Source: Belliella kenyensis
GTDB taxonomy: Bacteria > Bacteroidota > Bacteroidia > Cytophagales > Cyclobacteriaceae
Reading direction: 5' to 3'
Assembly: GCF_022549675.1 (NCBI RefSeq)
Contig: NZ_JAKZGR010000015.1
Location: forward strand, 54,879 to 118,878
DNA length: 64,000 nucleotides
A program made the position numbers and the translations under genes. This document shows, piece after piece, positions 45,805 through 54,182 of this stretch (positions are counted from its first letter, which is position 1; each line of letters begins with the position of its first letter). The notes under the pieces were generated by a model. That model did no database searches. It was not told the origin of the DNA and worked only from the letters and a program-made list of their open reading frames with translations.

Positions 45805-46833
45805 ATGGCTTTGATCAGTAAGAAAAAAATAGTATTCCCTATAAGTTCAAAATTGAGAGAATATCTCAATGCCTATGGTAGAGAAGTAGATTTTCCGATA
45901 CATTACAAGGATCTGCTAAGGTATAGTAGCTCTATCCCACTCTACGATTCCAAAGGAAATGATACTCTATGGGAAACAGTATTTTTCAATGAATCTGATA
46001 GAGAAGAAATTCATTACAACATCAAAAAAATCTATGCATTGCTAAAAGCGGAAGGAGATATTTCTGTGATGAATCACCTCTATGTAGATAGGATTGATCT
46101 TTGTGTATATGGAAATACTCAGCCATTCAGAGTAAGAATTGTTAATAGAATCAATGACAACTTTGATTACTTTTATGTAAAAAATGCTGATGCTTCAAGG
46201 GTCTACGGTTTAGAATTAGAGCATCTTCTATCTCCAAACAGGATCTCATACCTGGTGCATAATAACACGCTCATAGAAGAGCATATAGCTGGTATTCCAG
46301 GTGAAATGTTCATGAAGCTGCATATCCATGACCATACCCTGAATCCTATCCGACTGGCCAAAGAATTTGTGAAATTTAATGAGCGCTGCTTTGTCAGGTT
46401 GCTTGGGGATATGCATTCTTCCAACTTTGTCATAGATGTGACGCCAGATTTTGAAGAGACACATTACAGGATTAGAGCTATAGACTTTGATCAACAATCC
46501 TATGAGGGAAAGAAATCCATTTACTTGCCACAGTATTTCAAAGAAAATAACGCACTCATTCAACTTGGAATCAAGCACATTACCGCCGAATCTATGATAC
46601 AATATCAAAGAGAAGAACGTGCACTCATAGCCAATAGGCTCAAATCCTCTCCAAAGGAAATAGAAGGTATACTACATAGCATGGAAAATGACAGTATCTC
46701 CAAACCAGAAAACATTGAACATTTGAAAAATGATTTGGCAAAACATTATAGTTATCCCAAATTCCTGAAATGCCAAAATATGGGTGCTATTTTGAGGGAA
46801 AGTTTGGATCAAGTATTAACAAAAAAGGACTAG
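45805..46833 (+). CDS. Protein with kinase-like (APH-type) catalytic motifs, unknown function
   Basis: The 342-residue soluble protein has motifs in the order expected for the protein-kinase/aminoglycoside-phosphotransferase fold. Lys126 in DYFYVKNAD can be the ATP lysine, Glu137 or Glu139 in YGLELEHLL the helix-C glutamate, IEEHIAGIPG (residues 157-166) the hinge, LLGDMHSSNFVID (199-211) the catalytic loop with Asp202 and Asn207, and AIDFD (225-229) the metal-binding DFG-equivalent. The fold assignment is by eye. No glycine-rich loop is obvious. Its substrate is unknown. It ends the run of + strand genes from 44310. Confidence 0.6.
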   Translation: MALISKKKIVFPISSKLREYLNAYGREVDFPIHYKDLLRYSSSIPLYDSKGNDTLWETVFFNESDREEIHYNIKKIYALLKAEGDISVMNHLYVDRIDLCVYGNTQPFRVRIVNRINDNFDYFYVKNADASRVYGLELEHLLSPNRISYLVHNNTLIEEHIAGIPGEMFMKLHIHDHTLNPIRLAKEFVKFNERCFVRLLGDMHSSNFVIDVTPDFEETHYRIRAIDFDQQSYEGKKSIYLPQYFKENNALIQLGIKHITAESMIQYQREERALIANRLKSSPKEIEGILHSMENDSISKPENIEHLKNDLAKHYSYPKFLKCQNMGAILRESLDQVLTKKD

Positions 46834-46838
46834 CCTAT

Positions 46839-46876
46839 AAAAAAAACAGCAATTTTATATTTCTATAAAATTGCTG
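46839..46876 (-). terminator. Intrinsic terminator of the LRR operon
   Basis: CAGCAATTTTATA and TATAAAATTGCTG form a perfect 13-bp stem, with a T-run on the minus strand. It lies 24 nt after the LRR gene stop. The + strand reading lacks a T-run, so the kinase-like gene may end here less efficiently. Confidence 0.8.
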
Positions 46877-46900
46877 TCCAAAATCATTTTCCCAAACTGA

Positions 46901-49357
46901 CTAGTAAAACCTTACATCACAATCAGGATTCAATTTTTTGAAGTTATCTACTGCTCTTTTCTTGATTCTGGTATTGAAGCAAATCAACTTATCTAGATTA
47001 GTAAGTCCTTGAACAGGCTTCAATGATTTGACATTGGTACTTGCTATATCCAATTCTTGAAGCTCATAAAGTTGATCAAGACCTCTAAGATTTTTGACAT
47101 TTGTACCTGGAATAAGTAATGTATTCAGATTTCTCAAAGATGATATAGGTCTCAAGTCTGCAATTCCAGTGTTGGATAAATTCAAATATGTCAGATTATT
47201 TAAATTTGATAATACCGACAAATCAGAGATAGGAGCCTGATTGATGGTAAGCGACTCGAGATGTTTTAATTCATTCAAGGCACTGTAATCCATGGCAGGA
47301 ACATCCGAAATTTTCAATTCCTTGAGGTTAATAAAATCCGTCAAATTACCGAAACTTGATACAGATATTTTGACGATCTCAAACTTAGGGGATGAGGTCC
47401 AGACATGAAGGTCTTCTGAATTAGGATCGGATTTAGATTCAAAATTTTTCTTTACAAGATCTTTCCAAGTATCATCTAATCTGTCCCACCATTGTTCTAC
47501 CTCATCAGTTCTGTATATTAAGGTAAGGTCAGGATTGGAAGTCAATAGTGGTACCACATCTTCCCTATCCAGTGGAGCATTATCTACGTTTAGGTAATTC
47601 AGGTTTTTCAATTGAGTCAAAGGACCGATTTCAACAACCTTAGAATTTCTAAAATCCAAATTTTCAAGATTCGGCAAATTCGTGAGCGGCTGTAAAGAGC
47701 TCACAGGCGTATTTTTACCTGAAATTTTCACAAGTGTCTTGATATCAGACAATGGAGAAAGATCAGTAATCTCAGTATCATCAAAAGCCAAGAAATTGAT
47801 TTTCTTAAATTTTAAAACTGGACCTAAATTCAATACTTCACTACCTGATATATCTAAAGAATCCATCGCGACTAATGTAGAAAGATCTTCTGCATTGATA
47901 TTGGGTCTTGACAGTCTTGGATTTATTTTTTCAAATACAGTCCTCCATGGCTGAGAAAGTCCACCCCACCAAGTATGTAGGTTCTCTACATGATGAATTA
48001 GTAAAATATTCTTATTTCTACGAATAAATTCATCAGCCACCCATTCTTCGATGCGTGTTCTATCGGCATAGATTCTTTTCAAAGCAGGAAGACCGTCTAA
48101 AGCATTAATGTCTGAAATTTCTGTCTGATCGATATTGACAGTGTTTAATTTTTTGAGCGCTTTCAGAGGTGTCAAATCTACTATGTTTGTCTCCTTAAGA
48201 TTGATAAATTCAAGACTTTCCAAATTTGAAAGCACTTCAAAATTTATCAAGTAATTTGAGCTAATATCAAGTGATTTCAAATCTGAGAGTTCTTGAACAT
48301 TTTCTAGGTTATTGAATCCACTAGCTTTTAAATCCAACTCTCTCAAAGCACTAAAAGAATTTAAAACACCAAAACTCATGATTGGCGTATTTTGAGCTTT
48401 TAGAAATGAGAGTGCTTTAAGATTACCTAACTCACTGATATCCTCTATTTGTGTATTAGAAATATCCAAATGTGTAAGTCTATCCGAATACTTGATGAAT
48501 TGTATATCTCTAGTAGGTGTATTGGAAATATTCAAAGAAGTAAGGAAGGTGACATTGCTGATTGGATTCAATTCCTCAATCTGTGTATTGCTGATATCAA
48601 TATGACGAATTTCCCTCAAAGCTTCTATCGGCTCTAAATCCATCACAAACTGATTACCTGCAAGATTGATAGAATCAATATTGCTTATTTTATAAAGGTG
48701 ATCAAGTGTAATAGAATCTTGTTCTGAAACACCAATTTTGCTTCTAAAATAACTTTCCCAAGTATACGAAAGTCTACCCCACCATTCCTTAAGTTCTTCA
48801 TCACGACTCAATTTAGTGGTGTAAATACTAGCTATTTTTAGTTCATTTGATTTTTTGTCAACATTGACTTCCACAAATCTTTGTCTAGTATTTGTGATTT
48901 TCTCTTTGTTCAGACCCGTGGCATTCAAAGTCCTGTCCATGGAAACCAAAAAAGAAAGCTCACCATTGTCTCTAAGAAATGGTTTCACCTCTCTAACTTT
49001 GAATTTGAAAGAGGCATCTTTAAAAAAGAATTCAATATCCTTGAGATATGCTGTGATGTCTTTGTTGGTGATCACTTTACGATCAAGTAAAAGGTCATCT
49101 TCTACTTGTACCAAATGGTCCCTGAAAATTTTCTTGTAGCTTTCACGAATGATCACATCTTTGTCTCTTGCAGGTGTATCTTTACTACCTACAGTATTGA
49201 AAAAGTATTCTAAGAAAGTAACTTGATCTTCCACCTTTTGGCTGAGATCCTTGATTTCTTGCTTAGAATAATCACCTATCGCTTGCTGTGCCTTAGTCAC
49301 TAGACTATTCACAAACATCAAAGCGATCAAAATAAAGGGTATTTTATTTCTGGTCAT
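46901..49357 (-). CDS. Large secreted leucine-rich-repeat protein with triplicated architecture
   Basis: An 818-residue exported protein (signal peptide MTRNKIPFILIALMFVNSLVTKAQ). Residues 30-185 are a mixed alpha/beta domain (TVGSKDTPARDKDVIIRES, then AYLKDIEFFFKDASFKFKV). Then come three units, each a module with WWxxLxxxW (tryptophans at 192-193, 463-464, 623-624) followed by LRRs and a cap with NPD. The LRRs have the spacing LxxLxxLxISxTxIxDLxxLxx, like internalins or bacterial type LRRs, about 20-22 residues each. It probably binds a protein or sugar at the cell surface. The start overlaps the preceding gene by 14 bp. Confidence 0.85.
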   Translation of the reverse strand: MTRNKIPFILIALMFVNSLVTKAQQAIGDYSKQEIKDLSQKVEDQVTFLEYFFNTVGSKDTPARDKDVIIRESYKKIFRDHLVQVEDDLLLDRKVITNKDITAYLKDIEFFFKDASFKFKVREVKPFLRDNGELSFLVSMDRTLNATGLNKEKITNTRQRFVEVNVDKKSNELKIASIYTTKLSRDEELKEWWGRLSYTWESYFRSKIGVSEQDSITLDHLYKISNIDSINLAGNQFVMDLEPIEALREIRHIDISNTQIEELNPISNVTFLTSLNISNTPTRDIQFIKYSDRLTHLDISNTQIEDISELGNLKALSFLKAQNTPIMSFGVLNSFSALRELDLKASGFNNLENVQELSDLKSLDISSNYLINFEVLSNLESLEFINLKETNIVDLTPLKALKKLNTVNIDQTEISDINALDGLPALKRIYADRTRIEEWVADEFIRRNKNILLIHHVENLHTWWGGLSQPWRTVFEKINPRLSRPNINAEDLSTLVAMDSLDISGSEVLNLGPVLKFKKINFLAFDDTEITDLSPLSDIKTLVKISGKNTPVSSLQPLTNLPNLENLDFRNSKVVEIGPLTQLKNLNYLNVDNAPLDREDVVPLLTSNPDLTLIYRTDEVEQWWDRLDDTWKDLVKKNFESKSDPNSEDLHVWTSSPKFEIVKISVSSFGNLTDFINLKELKISDVPAMDYSALNELKHLESLTINQAPISDLSVLSNLNNLTYLNLSNTGIADLRPISSLRNLNTLLIPGTNVKNLRGLDQLYELQELDIASTNVKSLKPVQGLTNLDKLICFNTRIKKRAVDNFKKLNPDCDVRFY

Positions 49358-50183
49358 ATATATATCTTTGAACTACATCTTTTTCCCCTGGCTTAAGTTT
49401 GATCAAGTTACTGATCAACCAGCCGGTATTGAATCCTGGTCTGTTGAATTGGTTGACTTCAAAGTACCAATTGTCAATTTGGAAAAAATGAAATTTCACA
49501 TCTAAAACATTGTCAAATTTCAAATTTCCGTTTTTGATTTCATACAAAAACAATGTCAAATAATCTGGCTCATACTCTTTAGGTGTATAAGCTTCTGGTA
49601 ATTTACTATCCTGAAAGGCTTTTCTCAGATTCATAAATCCTATCTCATGACTCATAGGATGTAAGAAGCTTTTTTGATCTCCCACTGGTTTTTTGAACAA
49701 ATTTTTGAATGGTGCAAAATTCACCTTATCAACAACCCACTCATATCCGAGACCCTCTGGCTGAAGTTTCATGAATAAGGTTACATTTTCTCTTTTACCC
49801 TTATAGATAAAAGTGGTTTCTACTTCTGAAAACCATTCACCTCTATGGAATGCTAGATATTGGGGTAAATTTTCGGATAAAACCTCTTTGAGGAAATCTG
49901 ATTTTAATTGACTTTCTACATTGGAGGTCTCATTATCAAAAAGAATGCTAATAAACTTCCCTCTCAAAGTACGATCTCTGTATTCTGCGTCGGTATCGTA
50001 ATACCTTTTGGATCCATCGGCACTTTCCTCTCCATTGAATCTTCTAAAAAATTGATTCACTTGTTTGGTTGATGAAGCGAATCTTCCATCATCTTGAGGG
50101 GAACCGGGGCTGTATAATCCTTGCCCCGATACCAACTCAAATGATGAAATAATTAATAAGATAATTATTGTCAGTTTTCTCAT
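49344..50183 (-). CDS. Exported protein of unknown function in the LRR operon
   Basis: The 279-residue protein has a signal peptide (MRKLTIIILLIISSFELVSGQ). The region QVNQFFRRFNGEESADG onward, with VESQLKSDFLKEVL and FSEVETTFIYKGKRENVTLFMKL, shows alternating helices and strands, possibly of an NTF2-like fold. Residues 190-279 include YLTLFLYEIKNGNLKFDNVL. No known family is recognised. It starts 4 bp inside the end of the 192-residue gene and runs into the LRR gene, so the operon is translationally coupled. Confidence 0.65.
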   Translation of the reverse strand: MRKLTIIILLIISSFELVSGQGLYSPGSPQDDGRFASSTKQVNQFFRRFNGEESADGSKRYYDTDAEYRDRTLRGKFISILFDNETSNVESQLKSDFLKEVLSENLPQYLAFHRGEWFSEVETTFIYKGKRENVTLFMKLQPEGLGYEWVVDKVNFAPFKNLFKKPVGDQKSFLHPMSHEIGFMNLRKAFQDSKLPEAYTPKEYEPDYLTLFLYEIKNGNLKFDNVLDVKFHFFQIDNWYFEVNQFNRPGFNTGWLISNLIKLKPGEKDVVQRYIYDQK

Positions 50184-50758
50184 GCTGAAGTTTCAGTCAC
50201 TCTAATATCGCCAAGCATCACATCCCAGAATTCGATAGTTCTACCAGCAATTTGTGTTTGTTTTTTCTCTACGTAGATTGTAATATCTTTTTTGGTTGTA
50301 TCTCTGTAGTTCAGACCACTTTCGAGAGAAGTACCTTCAAATCTCTGATAAACAGTAACAACACCTACGTATCTTCCATCAGGCTGTCTCTCTAGATCAG
50401 AGATGTAGTGGATGTCGTACCAAGTGATGTTTACTCTATCATAGTTCAAAGCCATCAATCTTTCGAAGTATCTTCTTACTTTGTAGTAAGCGATTTCTTT
50501 TCTGTTCAATGAAGAGACACCCATTTCCGCATCTGGAGCAAAAAGCTCTTCTGCTCTGTCCATAACTCTATTTGCTTCAGAAAATTGTGTTTCTTTGCTT
50601 CCAATGATAGAGATATATTTACTTAAATCTTTTACTTTTTCCAAAGCCAAAGAGTCGATGGCTTGTTTTCTTGCTGGACTAATGGTCTCTGACTGAGCCA
50701 TAGAAACTGACGTTCCAGCCAAAAACAAGAATAGGAATAGAGAAATGTATTTTTTCAT
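50180..50758 (-). CDS. Exported protein of unknown function in the LRR operon
   Basis: The 192-residue protein has a signal peptide (KKYISLFLFLFLAGTSVSMAQ). Its body reads VKDLSKYISIIGSKETQFSEA, RRYFERLMALNYDRVNITWYDI and DGRYVGVVTVYQRFEG, ending with FWDVMLGDIRV. The helix then curved-sheet pattern and IGSKET resemble the N-terminal domain of the LRR protein (TVGSKDT, TAYLKDIEFF). It may be an NTF2-like carrier. The gene is 26 nt after the lipoprotein gene in the same direction. Confidence 0.65.
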   Translation of the reverse strand: MKKYISLFLFLFLAGTSVSMAQSETISPARKQAIDSLALEKVKDLSKYISIIGSKETQFSEANRVMDRAEELFAPDAEMGVSSLNRKEIAYYKVRRYFERLMALNYDRVNITWYDIHYISDLERQPDGRYVGVVTVYQRFEGTSLESGLNYRDTTKKDITIYVEKKQTQIAGRTIEFWDVMLGDIRVTETSA

Positions 50759-50784
50759 GATTAAAATTTTGTCTTAAATGATAA

Positions 50785-51255
50785 TTATTTGCGACGAAGT
50801 TCAAGCTCAGACACTCGACCATTTGAATCTAGTCTGATATCGCTGATGAAGTTCAAGTTTTTCTTTGTGTCTTTTAAGTAATTCAAATACTTAACGATAG
50901 TGGTAGGTTCATCATAATCTTTGATGCCACTTTCTTCATGAATTACGATCAAGACTGGAGTTTCTTGATTAGAAAACATACCCAAAGCTTCTTGGATTGT
51001 GCTGTTAGCAGCCTGTACATTTGTAGAATTAGCTACACTACTGAAGTAATTCTCTAGCTTACCTACAGCAACTTCTTCAGCAGAAGGCTGTGCTGGTGCT
51101 GGAGCGGGAGCTGGTTCTACTCTCTCTACTGGAGCAGCAGGGGCAGGTTCTGCCACAACTTTTTTCTTACTTTTACAAGCTCCCATGGCTAGCAAACCGA
51201 ACAGCGCAATGATTACCATCCTGTTCATAGGTGATTGAAAGGTTCTTTTTTTCAT
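50785..51255 (-). CDS. Proline/alanine-rich lipoprotein heading the LRR operon
   Basis: The 156-residue product has a lipoprotein signal (MNRMVIIALFGLLAMGAC), then a Pro/Ala spacer (AEPAPAAPVERVEPAPAPAP) that can span away from the membrane, then a domain LENYFSSVANSTNVQAANSTI and YLNYLKDTKKNLNFISDIRLDSNGRVSEL. The domain looks like a short version of those in the next three gene products. I start at ATG 51255; an upstream ATG (51315) would precede the signal peptide by 20 residues. It is the first gene of the operon. Confidence 0.65.
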   Translation of the reverse strand: MKKRTFQSPMNRMVIIALFGLLAMGACKSKKKVVAEPAPAAPVERVEPAPAPAPAQPSAEEVAVGKLENYFSSVANSTNVQAANSTIQEALGMFSNQETPVLIVIHEESGIKDYDEPTTIVKYLNYLKDTKKNLNFISDIRLDSNGRVSELELRRK

Positions 51256-51433
51256 GTTTGGAATTATAATTTTATGATTTTTCAGTATGAACGACATCAC
51301 CTTTTCAAAAAGCATTCCATAATCACCCTGTTACAGATTTTATTTCTTGAAATGTGCTTTTTTGAATTTCAGTGAGTCAATTTCAGGCGCAAATGTATAT
51401 GAAAAACTCAACATTCAAATACGCCTCAGTGCA

Positions 51434-51459
51434 TTATGAGAAAATATTTTTTCTCATAA
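51434..51459. repeat. Inverted repeat before the LRR operon
   Basis: TTATGAGAAAA (51434-51444) and TTTTCTCATAA (51449-51459) are perfect 11-bp inverted repeats around TATT. It lies next to the terminator of the TlpA gene, about 180 nt upstream of the LRR operon start. It could be an operator or part of a second terminator. Confidence 0.45.
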
Positions 51460-51488
51460 AAAAAAGTCGCCAACTACCTGCTGGCGAC
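51457..51488 (-). terminator. Intrinsic terminator of the gatB-TlpA unit
   Basis: GTCGCCA (51466-51472) pairs with TGGCGAC (51482-51488); on the minus strand a T-run follows. It lies 20 nt after the TlpA stop. Confidence 0.8.
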
Positions 51489-51507
51489 CAAATATTCTTT
51501 TTGAATT

Positions 51508-52623
51508 TTAAGAACCAAAAATCTCCTCTAATTTCTTCTCTAGGCTTGATCCTCGCAAATCCTTTGCAATGATTTTACCATCAGGATCAAGGAGGTAAGT
51601 GGCTGGAATCGCATTGATTTGATAGGTAGCTGCTGCTGCCGAATTGAAATATTGCAAATCTGAAACGTGTGTCCAAGTCAATCCATCTTCTGCTATGGCT
51701 TTCACCCAGGCATCTTTGGTTCTGTCTAGTGAGACACCAAATACTTCAAATCCTGCATCATTATACTTGTTGAAAAGTCTGACCACATTGGGATTCTCTT
51801 CTCTACAGGGTCTACACCATGCCGCCCAAAAATCAATCAACACATACTTTCCTCTAAGGTCTGACAAGCTCACCAAATCTCCATCTGGGTTAGGAAGAGA
51901 TATCTCGGGTGCTTCCTGACCTATAGATAGCAGTCTCATATCGTCTAATTGAGACTTCAAGGAGGTGATCATCTTAGTATTCGGATACTTTTCATTCAAC
52001 TTTTCTACCAACTCATCAACAAAGAGAAAATCATTCTTAAAGTTCAGCATTCCCAAGGCAGCAAGTGAAGCAAAGCTACCATCCATATCAGCGATCGCAG
52101 ATTTAACCTTCTCTGCATGTGTACTTTCCAAATCCATCGCTTTGTTTTGAATCTCTACAATTGCAGCTTGATCTTTATTGGTCATGGCTTCATAATATGC
52201 AGAATTCAAATTATTAATTTCTTCTTGATATGCTTGGGCAAGTTCATCTATCTTCATCAAATGTTTAGAATCCTCTGAACCAGAAATTTTATAGCTACTC
52301 TCATCTTCTATATCATAGCTTATTTCAATATCTTCATCATATAAAGCAAGCCTTACTGATTTTTTGTCTAAGATATTCAACTCAAAGAAAGTAGGACCGT
52401 CCAATGAAACTTCATAATCGAATTTTCCATTTCCACTGATCTTTATAGTGTCTATCACTTCTGCTCTATCATCCAAGTATTTAGACAATATCAGCTTCCC
52501 ACTTTCAGCATTTGTAATCTTTCCTGAAATTTTCACCTTTCCATCAAATGCCCTCTTTTCCTCCGCACAGGAGAAAAACAACAGTGTAGAAAAGAGTAAT
52601 ATTGATAATTTAATAAACTTCAT
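51508..52623 (-). CDS. TlpA-family thioredoxin-domain lipoprotein
   Basis: A 371-residue exported protein with lipoprotein signal (KFIKLSILLFSTLLFFSC). Residues about 30-120 match the DUF4369 beta-rich domain (VKISGKITNAESGKLILSKY). A helical linker follows, and the C-terminal ~140 residues form the thioredoxin domain with WCRPC (in FWAAWCRPCREENP) and cis-proline INAIPATYLLD. It likely reduces disulfides in the periplasm. The ATG at 52623 is four nt after the gatB stop, so the two are probably in one transcript; an upstream TTG at 52638 is less likely. Confidence 0.88.
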   Translation of the reverse strand: MKFIKLSILLFSTLLFFSCAEEKRAFDGKVKISGKITNAESGKLILSKYLDDRAEVIDTIKISGNGKFDYEVSLDGPTFFELNILDKKSVRLALYDEDIEISYDIEDESSYKISGSEDSKHLMKIDELAQAYQEEINNLNSAYYEAMTNKDQAAIVEIQNKAMDLESTHAEKVKSAIADMDGSFASLAALGMLNFKNDFLFVDELVEKLNEKYPNTKMITSLKSQLDDMRLLSIGQEAPEISLPNPDGDLVSLSDLRGKYVLIDFWAAWCRPCREENPNVVRLFNKYNDAGFEVFGVSLDRTKDAWVKAIAEDGLTWTHVSDLQYFNSAAAATYQINAIPATYLLDPDGKIIAKDLRGSSLEKKLEEIFGS

Positions 52624-52627
52624 CTTC

Positions 52628-54088
52628 TTAGTTTTCAAGTAATTCCATTAATATTTTTGTAGCAACTTTAGGGTCTGCTTTACCTTGAGATTTCTTCATT
52701 ACCTGCCCCATAAACATCCCCAAAAGACCTTTTTTGCCTGATCTATATTCTTCAACCTTTGCAGGATTCTCTGCCATTACTTGCTCTACTATTGGTCTCA
52801 GTGATCCTTCATCACTTTCTTGAATTAGGTTAAGATCTTGAGCTATTTCTAAAGGACTTTTATCTAAATCCTTCAACATCACTGGGTATACTTTCTGTGA
52901 AGCTACTGAAAAGTTGAGTTTTCCTTCATCGATGATTCCAATCAGCTCTGCAAGGCGAATTGGTCTGATTGGGAAATCAGTAATATGCAAAGTAAGTTCA
53001 TTCAAGTAGGATTTCACAGGTCCCATCATCCAGTTTGAAGCAGCTTTGTAGTTACTAGTTGCTTCACAGAGTTCATTGAAGAAGAGTGCAATTTCCTTTG
53101 AGTCGGTCAATACTCCTGCATCATACTCAGGTAGGCCGTATTCATTGACAAATTTTGCATGCAATTCACGTGGCAAAGCAGGCATTTCAGCTTTTACGCT
53201 TTCTAGCCATTCCTCTGAGACAACTACAGGACTAAGATCTGGCTCAGGAAAATACCTGTAATCGTTGAGATCTTCTTTGGTACGCATGCTAGCAGTGGTG
53301 CCTGTAGTGGCATCAAAAGTCCTCGTCTCTGAAATGATTTCCTCTCCAGCCTCTATCATGATGATCTGTCTCTCCATCTCGTGCTCGATTGCCCTAGCTA
53401 CATTTCTGAAAGAATTCATGTTTTTCACTTCTACTTTTTTACCATACTCCTCTGCTCCATGCAGTCTTACGGAAATGTTAGCATCACATCTCAGTGAACC
53501 CTCTTCCATATTTCCATCACATATATCCAAATACCTAACTAGCTTTTTGATCTCAACCAAAAAAGCATATGCTTCCTCGGAAGATCTGATATCAGGTTCA
53601 GAAACTATTTCTATCAAAGGAACTCCTGCTCTATTGTAGTCCACTAAAGTATCAACTTCGCCAGCTAAGTGCATAGACTTACCTGCATCTTCTTCCATGT
53701 GTATTCTCGTCAAAGCCACCGATTTAGTGGATCCATCAGGTAAAGTCAAAGGAACTTGACCACCCACACAAATGGGATTTTTATCTTGCGTGATCTGATA
53801 TCCTTTTGGAAGATCTGGATAGAAATAGTTTTTTCTAGCGAAGATATTCCTTCTAGTGATCTCCGAATTACAAGCAATACCCATTTTCACAGCAAATTCT
53901 ACGGCTTTCTTGTTCACCTTCGGAAGTGTACCAGGGTGTCCCAAAGTAATCACCGAAATGTGCGTGTTGGGTAGATTACCAAATTCGGTAGAGTCTGAAG
54001 TGTACATTTTACTTTTGGTAAGCAACTGAGCATGCACTTCAAGGCCTACAACTAGTTCATATTTATCTTTTATCTCTGCTGAAAGCAT
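52628..54088 (-). CDS. gatB: Aspartyl/glutamyl-tRNA amidotransferase subunit B
   Basis: The 486-residue subunit of GatCAB amidates misacylated Glu-tRNA-Gln or Asp-tRNA-Asn. The catalytic domain begins ELVVGLEVHAQLLTKSKMY and contains RKNYFYPDLPKGYQITQ, the RIHMEEDAGK block and the CDGNMEEGSLRCDANISVR signature. The YqeY-like tail domain reaches KVATKILMELLEN. Length is normal. gatA and gatC are not in the window. The 94-nt gap to alaS on the same strand shows no terminator. Confidence 0.95.
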   Translation of the reverse strand: MLSAEIKDKYELVVGLEVHAQLLTKSKMYTSDSTEFGNLPNTHISVITLGHPGTLPKVNKKAVEFAVKMGIACNSEITRRNIFARKNYFYPDLPKGYQITQDKNPICVGGQVPLTLPDGSTKSVALTRIHMEEDAGKSMHLAGEVDTLVDYNRAGVPLIEIVSEPDIRSSEEAYAFLVEIKKLVRYLDICDGNMEEGSLRCDANISVRLHGAEEYGKKVEVKNMNSFRNVARAIEHEMERQIIMIEAGEEIISETRTFDATTGTTASMRTKEDLNDYRYFPEPDLSPVVVSEEWLESVKAEMPALPRELHAKFVNEYGLPEYDAGVLTDSKEIALFFNELCEATSNYKAASNWMMGPVKSYLNELTLHITDFPIRPIRLAELIGIIDEGKLNFSVASQKVYPVMLKDLDKSPLEIAQDLNLIQESDEGSLRPIVEQVMAENPAKVEEYRSGKKGLLGMFMGQVMKKSQGKADPKVATKILMELLEN

Positions 54089-54182
54089 CTTTTATGTGTT
54101 TCAATTTTAAAATTATGGTAATCCGAAGCTCAAAAATGGTTTAGAAAACACCTAAAACCAAATAAGCTGCCATCTAATTGAG

